From: Janthinobacterium sp.
GTDB lineage: Bacteria > Pseudomonadota > Gammaproteobacteria > Burkholderiales > Burkholderiaceae_D
Assembly (NCBI RefSeq): GCF_009923995.1
Contig: NZ_RFSK01000010.1
Span: forward strand, 62,001-126,000
Reading direction: 5' to 3'
DNA length: 64,000 bases
Both the position numbers and the translations under genes were made by a program. Positions 16,936 through 26,703 of this stretch are shown one piece after another; the stretch's first letter is position 1; each line of letters begins with the position of its first letter. The notes beneath the pieces are model-generated. The model did not search any database and had not been told where the DNA came from. It worked only from the letters and a program-made list of their open reading frames with translations.

Positions 16936-18276
16936 ATGGCAACTGCAGTCGAAACCTTGGGCAAACTCGAACGTCGTATCACGATCTCCTTCCCGCTGAC
17001 GGACGTCCGCACGGAAGTTGAGAAGCGCCTGAAAGTGCAAGCCCGTACGGCTAAGGCACCGGGCTTCCGTCCGGGCAAAGTGCCGTTGAAAATGGTCGCA
17101 GCACAATACGGCTACCAGATCGAATCCGAAGTGCTGAACGACAAAGTCGGCCGCGCTTTCAACGACGCCGCCAACGAAAACAACCTGCGCGTCGCAGGTT
17201 TCCCGAACATCGTGCCGAAAGAAGAAGCAGCCGAAGGCCAGCTGGCTTTCGATGCCACTTTTGAAGTGTACCCGGAAGTCGTCATCGGCGACCTGACGGC
17301 CGTTGAAATCGAAACCGTGCAAGCCGACGTGTCGGAAGCCGAAATCGACAAGACCATCGACATCCTGCGCAAGCAGCGCGTGCACTTCCACACCAAGGGC
17401 GAAGCTGGCGAACACGGCGACGGCGGTGAAGCTATCGCTGCCAACGGCGACCGCGTGACCGTGGACTTCGTCGGCTCGATCGACGGCGTGGAATTCCCGG
17501 GCGGCAAAGCCGACGGCTACGCTTTCGTGCTGGGCGAAGGCCGCATGCTGCCGGAATTCGAAGCAGCGACCCTGGGCCTGAAAGTGGGCGAGTCCAAGAC
17601 TTTCCCGCTGTCGTTCCCTGAGGACTACCATGGCAAGGACGTGGCCGGCAAAACCGCTTCGTTCACCATCACCCTGCAAAAGCTGGAATGGGCGCACCTG
17701 CCGGAAGTCGATGCCGAATTCGCCAAATCCCTGGGCGTTGCCGATGGCGACCTGGCCAAGATGCGCGAAGACATCAAAGTCAACCTGCAGCGCGAAGTCG
17801 CTGGCCGCGTGAAAGCACGCAACAAGGAAGCCGTCATGGACGCGCTGATCAAAGTTGCTGAGCTGGAAGTGCCAAAGACCCTGATCGCTCAGGATTCCGA
17901 GCGCCTGGCCGAAATGACCCGCCAGGACATGGCGCAGCGCGGCATGAACGTCAAGGACGTGCCTTTCCCAGCAGAACTGTTCGCGGAAAAGGCCGAGCGT
18001 CGCGTACGCCTGGGCCTGATCCTGTCGCAGCTGGTGGGCGACAACAACCTGCAGGCTACGCCTGAGCAAGTCAAGGCGCAGATCGAAGATTTCGCCCAAA
18101 GCTACGAAGATCCACGCGAAGTGCTGAAGTACTACTACAGCGACCGTCGTCGTCTGGGTGAGATCGAAGCCCTTGTATTGGAAGAAAACGTCGTCACTTA
18201 CGTGTTGGGCCTGTCGAAAGTCACGACGAAAGCAGTTGCTTTCGACGAACTGATGGGAAGCAACGCACAAGCGTAA
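16936..18276 (+). CDS. tig: Trigger factor, ribosome-associated chaperone
   Basis: Trigger factor binds the ribosome exit tunnel and shields nascent chains. The 446-residue product has the ribosome-binding N-domain (signature region GFRPGKVP near residue 45; the family usually has GFRxGKxP), a central FKBP-type prolyl isomerase domain (about 165-250) and the long helical C-domain. The start [10 protein letters not shown] at 16936 is the family start; in-frame upstream codons give no conserved sequence. It heads the tig-clpP-clpX-lon order shared widely among proteobacteria. Confidence 0.97.
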   Translation: MATAVETLGKLERRITISFPLTDVRTEVEKRLKVQARTAKAPGFRPGKVPLKMVAAQYGYQIESEVLNDKVGRAFNDAANENNLRVAGFPNIVPKEEAAEGQLAFDATFEVYPEVVIGDLTAVEIETVQADVSEAEIDKTIDILRKQRVHFHTKGEAGEHGDGGEAIAANGDRVTVDFVGSIDGVEFPGGKADGYAFVLGEGRMLPEFEAATLGLKVGESKTFPLSFPEDYHGKDVAGKTASFTITLQKLEWAHLPEVDAEFAKSLGVADGDLAKMREDIKVNLQREVAGRVKARNKEAVMDALIKVAELEVPKTLIAQDSERLAEMTRQDMAQRGMNVKDVPFPAELFAEKAERRVRLGLILSQLVGDNNLQATPEQVKAQIEDFAQSYEDPREVLKYYYSDRRRLGEIEALVLEENVVTYVLGLSKVTTKAVAFDELMGSNAQA

Positions 18277-18352
18277 ACCAGTTGGTATTGGGATGCCGCC
18301 TCTTGCCGTAAGGTCGGTGCGGTATCCCCTAACTGCTTCACAAGGAAATGAA

Positions 18353-18979
18353 ATGACAGGTATGAACCGTAATCCAGCGCTGGACACAGAGATGCTCGGC
18401 CTGGTGCCGATGGTGGTGGAACAAAGCGGTCGCGGCGAGCGCTCGTATGATATTTACTCGCGCCTGCTGAAGGAACGCTTGATTTTCATGGTCGGCCCGG
18501 TCAATGACCAGATGGCCAACCTGGTCGTCGCCCAGCTGCTGTTCCTGGAAAGCGAAAATCCGGAAAAGGAAATCTCGCTCTACATCAACTCGCCAGGTGG
18601 CTCGGTTTCGGCCGGCATGGCCATCTACGACACCATGCAGTTCATCAAGCCGGACGTCTCGACCCTGTGTACCGGGATGGCCGCCTCGATGGGTGCCTTC
18701 CTGCTGGCCGCCGGCGCCAAGGGCAAGCGTTTCTCGCTGCCGAACTCGCGCATCATGATTCACCAGCCGTCCGGTGGTTCGCAAGGCATGGCGTCGGACA
18801 TCGAGATCCAGGCGAAGGAAATCCTCTACCTGCGTACCCGCTTGAACGGCATCATGGCCGAGCGCACGGGCCAGTCGATCGAACAGATCGCCAAGGACAC
18901 CGACCGCGACCGTTTCATGTCCGCCGACGAGGCCGTTGAGTATGGTTTGATCGACAAAGTGTTGACCAGCCGCGCTTGA
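18353..18979 (+). CDS. clpP: ATP-dependent Clp protease proteolytic subunit
   Basis: ClpP forms the double-heptamer serine protease that degrades substrates unfolded by ClpX or ClpA. The product is 208 residues with the catalytic triad S112 (GMAASMGA), H137 (MIHQPSG) and D186, equivalent to E. coli numbering plus one. AAGGA lies seven bases before ATG 18353. It follows tig by 76 bases and is followed by a terminator at 19013, so most clpX transcription likely restarts or reads through. Confidence 0.98.
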   Translation: MTGMNRNPALDTEMLGLVPMVVEQSGRGERSYDIYSRLLKERLIFMVGPVNDQMANLVVAQLLFLESENPEKEISLYINSPGGSVSAGMAIYDTMQFIKPDVSTLCTGMAASMGAFLLAAGAKGKRFSLPNSRIMIHQPSGGSQGMASDIEIQAKEILYLRTRLNGIMAERTGQSIEQIAKDTDRDRFMSADEAVEYGLIDKVLTSRA

Positions 18980-19012
18980 TGAGCCCCTACCGGTATTGCT
19001 AAGGTTGTAAGT

Positions 19013-19052
19013 AAACGCCCGGGCGCTCAAACGTTCGGGCGTTTCGCTTTTA
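19013..19052 (+). terminator. Terminator-like hairpin between clpP and clpX
   Basis: A perfect 9-bp stem (aaacgcccg / cgggcgttt) with a 14-base loop is followed by cgctttta. The T-run is interrupted, so termination may be partial. Confidence 0.6.
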
Positions 19053-19179
19053 TTTCGGGTAGCATGGAGCTTGTGCACGTTGTTGACTTGCGCCATGGGT
19101 TCCCGCCTGTGTGGGCGGCAACCGCCATCCGGCTTGCGATTTTGCAATATTGTTAATGCAGTTCCAACCAAAATGCCTT

Positions 19180-20448
19180 ATGTCAGACAAAAAATCCTCT
19201 AGCGGCGAAAAATTACTGTATTGCTCGTTCTGCGGCAAAAGCCAGCACGAGGTGAAGAAACTCATCGCCGGCCCGTCCGTGTTCATTTGCGACGAGTGCA
19301 TCGACCTGTGCAACGACATCATCCGTGATGAAACGTCCAGCATCGAGACGGTGACCGGGACCAAATCCGACCTGCCGACGCCGCAAGAAATTGCCGCCTT
19401 GCTCGATCAGTACGTGATCGGCCAGCAGACTGCCAAGCGCATCCTGTCGGTGGCGGTGTACAACCATTACAAGCGCCTCAAGCACCTGGGCAAGAAAGAC
19501 GACATCGAACTGGCCAAGAGCAACATCTTGCTGGTCGGTCCTACCGGCTCGGGCAAGACCCTGCTGGCACAGACCCTGGCGCGCATGCTCAACGTGCCGT
19601 TCGTGATCGCCGACGCCACCACCCTGACCGAAGCCGGTTACGTGGGCGAGGACGTGGAAAACATCATCCAGAAGTTGCTGCAAAGCTGCAACTATGACGT
19701 CGAGAAAGCCCAGCGCGGCATCGTCTACATCGATGAAATCGACAAGATTTCGCGCAAGTCCGACAATCCGTCCATCACGCGCGACGTGTCGGGCGAGGGC
19801 GTGCAGCAAGCCCTGCTGAAACTCATCGAAGGTACGATGGCATCCGTGCCGCCACAAGGCGGCCGCAAGCATCCGAACCAGGATTTCGTGCAGATCGACA
19901 CGACCAACATCATGTTCATCTGCGGCGGCGCCTTCGACGGCCTGTCGAAAGTGATCGCCAACCGTTCCGAAAAGAGCGGCATCGGCTTCTCGGCCACGGT
20001 GCGCAGCAAGTCGCAAAGCTCGGCCAGCGAACTGATGCTGCAAGCGGAACCGGAAGACCTGGTCAAGTTCGGCCTGATCCCGGAACTGGTGGGCCGCCTG
20101 CCCGTCATCGCCACCCTGGCGGAATTGACGGAAGAGGCGCTGATCCAGATCCTCGTCGAGCCGAAGAATGCGCTGATCAAGCAGTATTCCAAGCTGCTCG
20201 AGATGGAAGGCGCGGAACTGGAGATCCGTCCGGCCGCCCTGCATGCGATCGCCAAGAAGGCGCTGGCGCGCAAGACGGGCGCCCGTGGCCTGCGTTCCAT
20301 CCTGGAACACGCTTTGCTGGACGTCATGTATGAACTGCCGAGCGAACAAAATGTGGTGAAAGTCGTCATCGACGAAAATACCATCACCAGCGGCGCCAAA
20401 CCTTTGTTGATTTATCAAGAGACTGCCAAAGCCTCCGGAGAAAATTGA
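19180..20448 (+). CDS. clpX: ATP-dependent Clp protease ATP-binding subunit ClpX
   Basis: ClpX is the AAA+ unfoldase that feeds ClpP. The 422-residue product has the N-terminal C4 zinc-binding domain (CSFCGKS...CDECIDLC), Walker A GPTGSGKT near residue 120, Walker B with IDEIDKI, sensor and C-terminal small AAA domain, plus the IGF-type loop (SGIGFSA) that docks to ClpP. The start [11 protein letters not shown] at 19180 is the family start. It lies about 200 bases after clpP, with lon following. Confidence 0.98.
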   Translation: MSDKKSSSGEKLLYCSFCGKSQHEVKKLIAGPSVFICDECIDLCNDIIRDETSSIETVTGTKSDLPTPQEIAALLDQYVIGQQTAKRILSVAVYNHYKRLKHLGKKDDIELAKSNILLVGPTGSGKTLLAQTLARMLNVPFVIADATTLTEAGYVGEDVENIIQKLLQSCNYDVEKAQRGIVYIDEIDKISRKSDNPSITRDVSGEGVQQALLKLIEGTMASVPPQGGRKHPNQDFVQIDTTNIMFICGGAFDGLSKVIANRSEKSGIGFSATVRSKSQSSASELMLQAEPEDLVKFGLIPELVGRLPVIATLAELTEEALIQILVEPKNALIKQYSKLLEMEGAELEIRPAALHAIAKKALARKTGARGLRSILEHALLDVMYELPSEQNVVKVVIDENTITSGAKPLLIYQETAKASGEN

Positions 20449-20479
20449 ATACTGCCGAGTGAAATGCATAAAAAGGGTT

Positions 20480-20507
20480 TTGATTCCTTAATGCATGGCA
20501 GTACAAT
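20480..20507 (+). promoter_or_regulatory. Candidate sigma-70 promoter downstream of clpX
   Basis: TTGATT (20480-20485), 16 bases, TACAAT (20502-20507). It sits just before the clpX-lon terminator, so a transcript would be only about 60 nt unless it reads through to lon. Confidence 0.35.
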
Positions 20508-20536
20508 TTAAATCAATGAGTGCAGGCTTCAATCGT

Positions 20537-20575
20537 AAAGCCACTCGCGGCGCTTAGCTGCGCGTGGCTTTTTTA
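20537..20575 (+). terminator. Rho-independent terminator between clpX and lon
   Basis: Stem aaagccac...gtggcttt, extended by cgcg/gcgc pairing, ends in six Ts. It separates clpX from lon transcription. Confidence 0.8.
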
Positions 20576-20665
20576 CTGTGACAACTGCACTTGTTACCGT
20601 CATGCGGGTGTGTTTTGCGAAATAGACTTTATGTTTGTTTCACAGAATTATTTATTCTCGCCGGT

Positions 20666-20693
20666 CTTGTGTTTTGGCAGCGAGCGCCAACAT
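20666..20693 (+). promoter_or_regulatory. Candidate heat-shock (sigma-32-like) promoter of lon
   Basis: CTTGTGT, 14 bases, CCAACAT resembles the CTTGAAA-N13/14-CCCATNT consensus and lies about 30 bases before the lon start. lon is a heat-shock gene in many proteobacteria, which supports the guess; the match is imperfect. Confidence 0.35.
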
Positions 20694-20721
20694 CGTAAAC
20701 ACGCTTTCTATAAGGTACGCC

Positions 20722-23133
20722 ATGACAACTTCCAAATTAACTGAGCAAACTCAACTGCCGTTATTGCCGTTGCGGGATGTCGTCGTCTTCCCGCATATGG
20801 TGATACCGCTGTTCGTTGGCCGTCCAAAGTCGATCAAGGCGCTGGAAGCTGCGATGGAGCAGGGCAAGAGCATCATGCTTGCCGCTCAAAAAGCAGCCGC
20901 GAAGGACGAGCCGTCGCCTTCGGATATCTATGAAATTGGCTGCGTCGCCAATATCCTGCAAATGCTGAAGCTGCCCGATGGCACCGTCAAGGTGCTGGTC
21001 GAAGGCGCGCAGCGTGCCCGCATCAACCATATCAGCGATGCGCCGACGCACTTCATCGCCGACCTGACGCCGCTCGAGTCCGAGCCGGGCGACGAGTCGG
21101 AAGTCGAAGCCATGCGCCGCGCGATCGTGCAGCAGTTCGACCAGTACGTCAAACTGAACAAAAAGATCCCGCCGGAAATCCTCGCGTCCCTGTCGGGCAT
21201 CGACGATGCCGGCCGCCTGGCCGACACGGTGGCAGCGCACCTGCCCCTGAAGCTTGAGCAAAAACAAGTCATCCTGGAAATTTTCAGCGTGGCCAAGCGC
21301 CTTGAGCACCTGCTGGGCCAGCTCGAAGGCGAACTCGACATCCTGCAGGTGGAAAAGCGCATCCGCGGCCGCGTCAAGCGCCAGATGGAAAAGTCGCAGC
21401 GCGAGTACTACCTGAACGAACAGGTCAAGGCCATCCAGAAGGAACTGGGCGAGGGCGAGGATGGTGCCGACCTCGACGAGCTGGAGAAAAAAGTCGCTTC
21501 GGCCAAGATGCCGAAGGAAGCGCTGGACAAGGCCACCAACGAGCTGAAAAAGCTCAAGCTGATGTCGCCGATGTCGGCCGAAGCCACCGTCGTGCGCAAC
21601 TACATCGACACCCTCGTCAATTTGCCGTGGAAAAAGAAATCCAAGGTCAATAACGACCTGTCGAATGCGGAAAAAGTGCTCGAAGGCGACCACTACGGCC
21701 TCGACAAGGTCAAGGAACGCATCCTGGAGTACCTCGCGGTGCAACAGCGCGTCGACAAGCTGAAAGCCCCCATCCTGTGCTTCGTCGGCCCTCCGGGCGT
21801 CGGCAAGACCTCGCTGGGGCAGTCCATCGCCCGCGCGACGAACCGCAAGTTCGTGCGCATGGCCCTGGGCGGCGTGCGCGACGAAGCGGAAATCCGCGGC
21901 CACCGCCGTACCTACATCGGCTCGATGCCGGGCAAGATCCTGCAATCGCTGTCGAAAGTCGGCGTGCGCAATCCCTTGTTCCTGCTCGACGAAGTCGACA
22001 AGATGGGCGCCGATTTCCGTGGCGACCCGTCGTCGGCCCTGCTGGAGGTGCTGGACCCGGAACAGAACCACACGTTCTCCGACCATTACATCGAAGTCGA
22101 TTTCGACCTGTCGGACGTGATGTTCGTGGCGACGTCGAACTCGTACAACATTCCGCCAGCCTTGCTGGACCGCATGGAAGTCATCCGCCTGTCCGGCTAC
22201 ACGGAAGACGAAAAGACCAGCATCGCGCAGCGTTACCTGCTGCCGAAGCAGATCAAGAACAATGGCTTGAAGGAAGATGAAATCTCGGTGGCCGAGTCGG
22301 CCCTGCGCGACATCATCCGCTACTACACGCGGGAAGCGGGCGTGCGTTCGCTCGAGCGGGAAGTGTCGAAGATCTGCCGCAAGGTGGTCAAGATGCTGCT
22401 GCTGAAAAAGTCCGACAAGAAAGTCATCGTCAACTCGAAGAACCTGGACAAGTTCCTCGGCGTGCGCCGCTACGATTTTGGTGTCGCAGAGAAAGAAAAC
22501 CAGGTGGGCCAGGTGGTCGGTCTGGCATGGACGGAAGTGGGCGGCGACTTGCTGACCATCGAAGCCGTGTCGATGCCGGGTAAGGGCGGCGTGATCCGCA
22601 CGGGGACCCTGGGCGACGTCATGAAAGAGTCGATCGAGGCGGCCCGCACGGTGGTGCGCAGCCGGGCACAGCGCCTGGGCATCAAGGCGGACGTGTTCGA
22701 GAAGAGCGACATCCACATCCACGTGCCGGAAGGCGCGACGCCGAAGGATGGTCCTTCGGCAGGCGCGGCCATGACGGTGGCCATGGTGTCGGTCTTCACG
22801 GGCATTCCCGTGCGTGCCGACGTGGCGATGACGGGCGAAATCACCTTGCGCGGCGAAGTGCTGCCGATCGGCGGCTTGAAAGAGAAGCTGCTGGCGGCCC
22901 ATCGCGGCGGCATCAAGACGGTGCTGATTCCCGAGCAGAACGTGAAGGACCTGGCCGAAATTCCGGACAACGTCAAGAACAAGCTGGAGATCGTGCCCGT
23001 GCGCTGGATCGACAAAGTGCTGGAAATCGCCCTCGAACGCTTGCCTGAACCGCTGGCGGAAGTGGCTGCCGTGGAAGCCGTGACGGCTGCCGCGGCCAAG
23101 CCGGATGCGGCCGGTGAGGTGGTAAAACACTAA
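20722..23133 (+). CDS. lon: Lon protease (La), ATP-dependent
   Basis: Lon degrades misfolded and regulatory proteins in the cytoplasm. The 803-residue product has the N-terminal substrate-binding LON domain (LPLLPLRDVVVFPHMVIPL), coiled middle, AAA+ module with Walker A GPPGVGKTS near residue 356, and the C-terminal protease domain with catalytic dyad S679 (KDGPSAG) and K722, the same positions as E. coli Lon. The ATG at 20722 has AAGG seven bases upstream. A terminator follows at 23157. Confidence 0.98.
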   Translation: MTTSKLTEQTQLPLLPLRDVVVFPHMVIPLFVGRPKSIKALEAAMEQGKSIMLAAQKAAAKDEPSPSDIYEIGCVANILQMLKLPDGTVKVLVEGAQRARINHISDAPTHFIADLTPLESEPGDESEVEAMRRAIVQQFDQYVKLNKKIPPEILASLSGIDDAGRLADTVAAHLPLKLEQKQVILEIFSVAKRLEHLLGQLEGELDILQVEKRIRGRVKRQMEKSQREYYLNEQVKAIQKELGEGEDGADLDELEKKVASAKMPKEALDKATNELKKLKLMSPMSAEATVVRNYIDTLVNLPWKKKSKVNNDLSNAEKVLEGDHYGLDKVKERILEYLAVQQRVDKLKAPILCFVGPPGVGKTSLGQSIARATNRKFVRMALGGVRDEAEIRGHRRTYIGSMPGKILQSLSKVGVRNPLFLLDEVDKMGADFRGDPSSALLEVLDPEQNHTFSDHYIEVDFDLSDVMFVATSNSYNIPPALLDRMEVIRLSGYTEDEKTSIAQRYLLPKQIKNNGLKEDEISVAESALRDIIRYYTREAGVRSLEREVSKICRKVVKMLLLKKSDKKVIVNSKNLDKFLGVRRYDFGVAEKENQVGQVVGLAWTEVGGDLLTIEAVSMPGKGGVIRTGTLGDVMKESIEAARTVVRSRAQRLGIKADVFEKSDIHIHVPEGATPKDGPSAGAAMTVAMVSVFTGIPVRADVAMTGEITLRGEVLPIGGLKEKLLAAHRGGIKTVLIPEQNVKDLAEIPDNVKNKLEIVPVRWIDKVLEIALERLPEPLAEVAAVEAVTAAAAKPDAAGEVVKH

Positions 23134-23156
23134 CGTTTTACCCCTGTTTTCCCCAA

Positions 23157-23183
23157 ACAAGCGCTTTTAGAGCGCTTGTTTTA
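23157..23183 (+). terminator. Rho-independent terminator after lon
   Basis: A perfect 9-bp stem (acaagcgct / agcgcttgt) with loop tttag, followed by tttat. Confidence 0.85.
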
Positions 23184-23214
23184 TATTGAAACGTGAATTG
23201 CGCCCCCAAAGCGC

Positions 23215-23244
23215 TTGACACATATACAGTGTGGCTTGTTTAAT
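23215..23244 (+). promoter_or_regulatory. Strong sigma-70 promoter of hupB
   Basis: Consensus -35 TTGACA (23215-23220), 18 bases, -10 TTTAAT (23239-23244). It lies about 90 bases before the HU start and fits an abundant nucleoid protein. Confidence 0.7.
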
Positions 23245-23337
23245 ACGCCTGCACATTTTTTTCGCCGGACAGCTGTGGTGCCAAAAGTGCCGCAACGATA
23301 CGGTAAACGTTTTATACCTTTGTAATTGGGGATGCTA

Positions 23338-23610
23338 GTGAACAAGACTGAATTGATCGACCACATTGCTGAAAAAGCTGACATTTCCAAAGCCGCCGCT
23401 GCGCGCGCACTCGACGCTGTTATCGGCGGCGTGACGGAAACTTTGAAAAACAACGACAGCGTAACGCTGGTTGGTTTCGGTACTTTCTCGGTGAGCGAAC
23501 GCGCTGAGCGTACCGGCCGCAATCCGCGTACCAAGGAAGCGATCACGATCGAAGCTGCAAAAGTTCCAAAATTTAAAGCTGGTAAAGCTTTGAAGGATGC
23601 GGTAAACTAA
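23338..23610 (+). CDS. hupB: DNA-binding protein HU
   Basis: HU is a small histone-like dimer that bends DNA and organises the nucleoid. The product is exactly 90 residues from the GTG at 23338 ([14 protein letters not shown]), the standard HU length; in-frame ATG 23332 and TTG 23326 would add residues not seen in HU. GGGG at 23328-23331 is the ribosome site. The DNA-binding arm contains the [10 protein letters not shown] signature. The location after lon matches hupB of other gamma- and betaproteobacteria. Confidence 0.96.
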   Translation: MNKTELIDHIAEKADISKAAAARALDAVIGGVTETLKNNDSVTLVGFGTFSVSERAERTGRNPRTKEAITIEAAKVPKFKAGKALKDAVN

Positions 23611-23735
23611 CGGACTTCGGTGAGGTGACAATCACCGAAAACGTTTGGCGGCACTCCAGGGTGCCGCGATTTCAGGGTTGAAGTTCTGCGAATGACGATC
23701 CTGAAAACAAATGCAAGCAGTACTGTGTATTTTTC

Positions 23736-23812
<77 letters not shown>

Positions 23813-23829
23813 AAAAAATACGCTCTCAA

Positions 23830-23906
23830 GGAGTGGTAGTTCAGTTGGTTAGAATACCGGCCTGTCACGTCGGGGGTCGCGGGTTCGAGTCCCGTCCGCT
23901 CCGCCA
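23830..23906 (+). tRNA. tRNA-Asp (GUC), copy 2
   Basis: A second 77-nt tRNA-Asp, 17 bases after the first, with the same G-U pair in the acceptor stem. The two copies differ only at a few bases in the anticodon-stem region and next to the variable loop, so they arose by tandem duplication. Confidence 0.97.
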
Positions 23907-23915
23907 GAATATAGA

Positions 23916-23951
23916 AACCCGCGCTGCCGAATAAGCAGCGCGGGTTTTTCT
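23916..23951 (+). terminator. Terminator after the tRNA-Asp pair
   Basis: A 12-bp perfect stem (aacccgcgctgc / gcagcgcgggtt), loop cgaataa, then tttctttt. It ends the tRNA operon. Confidence 0.9.
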
Positions 23952-24270
23952 TTTATGCGCCCGATTATCTTCGCGTCGCCCGCTTTTAAATCCCCGCAGG
24001 GCCGTCTTGAATAAGGAAGGCGTGTGCATTTAAATCCCCTTTAAGCTGGATCGGGTTTAATGGACGAGCCTGGCGTGCCGCCGGCTATGCCTGCGCCCGC
24101 GCCGCCGGGGCAGGGCGCGGCCCCTGATTTACTCTTGCTATAGCGCTATGGGCATTGTAGAATCAGGAGATAATGGCTTGGGCGTCAGAATCCTGCTTTA
24201 GTTCCAGCGCCAAGTTGTTGAATCTAAAGGGGAAGTGGACATCTGTCCCGTCCATTCCGCCGAAGAAATC
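23952..24270. other. Intergenic stretch before ppiD
   Basis: About 320 bases with no supported gene. It holds an ttttaaatcccc-like motif twice (near 23975 and 24030) and, at 24245-24262, gtcccgtccattccgccg, which nearly matches the 3' end of the tRNA-Asp copies and may be a remnant. A terminator-like hairpin follows at 24271. Confidence 0.4.
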
Positions 24271-24299
24271 AAGGCGAACGCATGTTCGCCTTTTTTTAT
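24271..24299 (+). terminator. Terminator-like hairpin just upstream of ppiD
   Basis: A 9-bp stem (aaggcgaac / gttcgcctt) with a 4-base loop and a run of Ts, only 30 bases before the ppiD start. It may insulate ppiD or belong to a leader. Confidence 0.7.
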
Positions 24300-24329
24300 A
24301 GTGATCCACTCATCCCGAATTGGCTGACC

Positions 24330-26252
24330 ATGTTTGAATTTATTCGTACCCATCGACGCTTGATGCAGTTTCTCTTGATGCTGGTCATCGTCCCGTCTTT
24401 TGCACTGGTCGGTATCAGCGGCTACCAAAGCTTCGGCGACGGCGCGAACACCATCGCCAAGGTCGGCGACCAGGTGATCACGCAGCAGCAATATGAAGAA
24501 GCGCAACGCCAGCAGATCGACCGCTACCGCCAGATGATGGGCGAGCAGTTCGACCAGAAAATGTTCGATACGCCGGAAGCGCGCCAGAACATCCTCGACA
24601 ACCTGATCGCCGAGCGCGCCGTGTCCGCCGAAGTGGGCCGCAGCCACCTGGTCATCAGCGATGCCGTGCTGCAAAAAGAAGTGCTGGCCATCCCTGGCCT
24701 GACCTTGCCGGATGGTAAATTCGACCTGGAACGCTACAAGGCCATGCTGGCCGCCCAGGGCATGACGCCGCAGATGTACGATGCGCGCCGCCGTAGCGAC
24801 CTGGCCCTGCAGCAACTGGCGGGCGCCGTGCAAGGCACGGCCTTCGCCCCGAACACCGTCTCCAAGCGCCTGTCGGACATCACCTCGGAAGAGCGTGAAG
24901 TGCAGGAACTGCTGTTGCCGATCGCCCAGTACGTGTCGGAAGTCAAGGTCACGGACGCCATGGTCAAGGATTTCTATGAGAAGAACGCCAAGTTCTTCAT
25001 GATCCCGGAGCAGGCCAAGGTCGAATACGTCGTGCTCGACGACAGCGCCGCCGGCGAGCAGGTCGACGTCACCGACGCCGACGTGACCGGCTACTACGCG
25101 AAGAACCAGAAAGCCTACACGACGGAAGAAGCGCGCCAGGCCAGCCATATCCTGGTGGCAGTCAAGAAAGACGCCTCCGCCGCCGACAAGGCCGCCGCCA
25201 AGGCCAAGGCCGAAGCCATCCTGGCCGAAGTGCGCAAGGCGCCAGCCAGCTTTGCCGCCGTGGCAAAAGCCAAGTCGGAAGATCCGGCCTCCGCGGAACA
25301 GGGTGGCGACCTGGGCGTGATCGGCAAGGATGGCCTGCCGACGCCGCTGCTCAATGCCGTCGCGAAACTCAAGCAGGGCGAAATCAGCGATGTCGTCGCT
25401 TCCGATTTCGGCTACCACATCCTGACCGTGACCTCGCTCAAGCCACAGCACGTACGCACGCTGGACGAAGTGCGCGGTGAAATCACGGCCGACCTGCGCA
25501 AGCAATTTGCTGCCAAGAAATACTCGGAAATGGCGGAAACCTTCACCAATACCGTGTACGAGCAATCGGACAGCCTGAAGCCCGTCGCCGACAAGCTGAA
25601 ATTGAAAGTGGAAACCGTCGCCAATCTGTCGCGCACGCCGTCGCCGGCACTGGGCAACGCGCCGTTCAACAACGCCAAGTTCCTCGCCGCCATCTTCTCG
25701 AACGACTCGCTGAAGGACAAGCGCAACACGGAAGCCGTGACCGTCGCACCGAACGTGCTGATCGCTGGCCGCGTGGTGGAATTCAAGCCGGCATCGAAGC
25801 GTCCGTTGGCCGACGTCGAAGCCATGATCCGTCAGCGCGTGACCATGGAAGAAGCGGAAAAGCTGGCGAAGAAAGCGGGCGAAGCCAAGCTGGCCGCCTT
25901 GAAGGCCTCGGGTGACGCCACCGGTTTCGGCGCCGCGCAATGGGTGTCGCGTAGCAAGCTGGACGGCATCAACCGTGCCGCCATCGCGCAAGTCATGAAG
26001 GCCGACACGAGCAAGCTGCCAGCCTACGTGGGCGTCGACCTGCCAGCCCTGGGCTATGGCATCTACCGCATCGGCAAGGTGCAGCAGCCGGCCCAGGTGG
26101 ACGAAGCGCGCCGCCAGCAAGAGAAAGACCAGATCAGCTCCATCCTGGCACAACAGGAAATGTACGATTACGTCGAGTACCTGAAATCCAAGGCCAAGGT
26201 GAAGATCGTCAAGCCGGTCACCGCGCCTGCCGTCGCGCCGGAAGCACCGTAA
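24330..26252 (+). CDS. ppiD: Peptidyl-prolyl isomerase PpiD-like periplasmic chaperone
   Basis: PpiD is an inner-membrane-anchored chaperone that helps proteins leaving the Sec translocon. The 640-residue product starts with a short cytoplasmic end and one membrane helix (about 12-32), then a SurA/PpiD N-domain (about 35-185), a parvulin-type isomerase domain (about 265-360, with ASHILVAVKK), and a C-terminal domain. The start MFEFIRTHRRLMQF at 24330 is typical. The position after hupB and tRNA-Asp parallels the lon-hupB-ppiD order of other proteobacteria. A terminator follows at 26268. Confidence 0.93.
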   Translation: MFEFIRTHRRLMQFLLMLVIVPSFALVGISGYQSFGDGANTIAKVGDQVITQQQYEEAQRQQIDRYRQMMGEQFDQKMFDTPEARQNILDNLIAERAVSAEVGRSHLVISDAVLQKEVLAIPGLTLPDGKFDLERYKAMLAAQGMTPQMYDARRRSDLALQQLAGAVQGTAFAPNTVSKRLSDITSEEREVQELLLPIAQYVSEVKVTDAMVKDFYEKNAKFFMIPEQAKVEYVVLDDSAAGEQVDVTDADVTGYYAKNQKAYTTEEARQASHILVAVKKDASAADKAAAKAKAEAILAEVRKAPASFAAVAKAKSEDPASAEQGGDLGVIGKDGLPTPLLNAVAKLKQGEISDVVASDFGYHILTVTSLKPQHVRTLDEVRGEITADLRKQFAAKKYSEMAETFTNTVYEQSDSLKPVADKLKLKVETVANLSRTPSPALGNAPFNNAKFLAAIFSNDSLKDKRNTEAVTVAPNVLIAGRVVEFKPASKRPLADVEAMIRQRVTMEEAEKLAKKAGEAKLAALKASGDATGFGAAQWVSRSKLDGINRAAIAQVMKADTSKLPAYVGVDLPALGYGIYRIGKVQQPAQVDEARRQQEKDQISSILAQQEMYDYVEYLKSKAKVKIVKPVTAPAVAPEAP

Positions 26253-26267
26253 TTAGTTTCCATGCAT

Positions 26268-26299
26268 AAAAATAGCCGCTCTCGAGCGGCTATTTTTTT
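26268..26299 (+). terminator. Rho-independent terminator after ppiD
   Basis: A perfect 12-bp stem (aaaatagccgct / agcggctatttt) with loop ctcg and a run of Ts. Confidence 0.92.
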
Positions 26300-26703
26300 G
26301 TCTGCGAGTTATGAACCTTGTTTAACCCAAGGGCGCAAGACCGGGGTCGGACCCTCAGGGTCCGACCCCGGCAGTTCGGCCTTCGGGGTGAAAATCTGGA
26401 ATATTCCATGGCCGCCAGCGTAAAGCTGGGGAAAACCCATCGGTTCTGACCCCTGATTTCTGCGTCGGGTTAGAACGGCTATTTTTTGTCTGTGGAGTAT
26501 GCCAGCCATTGGCGAAAATTCCCCCGTCGGCTCTTGTGGAATATGCGTGCCATGAAATATTCCATAGCCACCAGCGTAAAGCCGGGGTCAGTCGCTTCGC
26601 GATCGGGATGTACCCCACTGGGGTACATCCCCCCGCCGGGTCTCGGCGACCCCGTCTGCCGCCTGATGTCTGCCTCGGGGTAGAGCCAACGTCAACACCT
26701 CGC
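26300..26703. repeat. Repeat-rich intergenic region
   Basis: There is no gene. It contains a 14-bp-stem palindrome at 26341-26371 (ccggggtcggaccc / gggtccgaccccgg), a second palindrome at 26605-26631 (gggatgtacccc / ggggtacatccc), a copy of the ppiD terminator tail (cggctattttttgtctg, 26474-26490, also at 26286-26303), and two degenerate copies of aatattccatrgccrccagcg (near 26399 and 26552). It looks like a nest of dispersed and partially duplicated elements. Confidence 0.7.

Noticed and set aside
20761-23160. 799-codon frame antisense to lon.
   Set aside because: Antisense shadow of lon; no ribosome site or domain.
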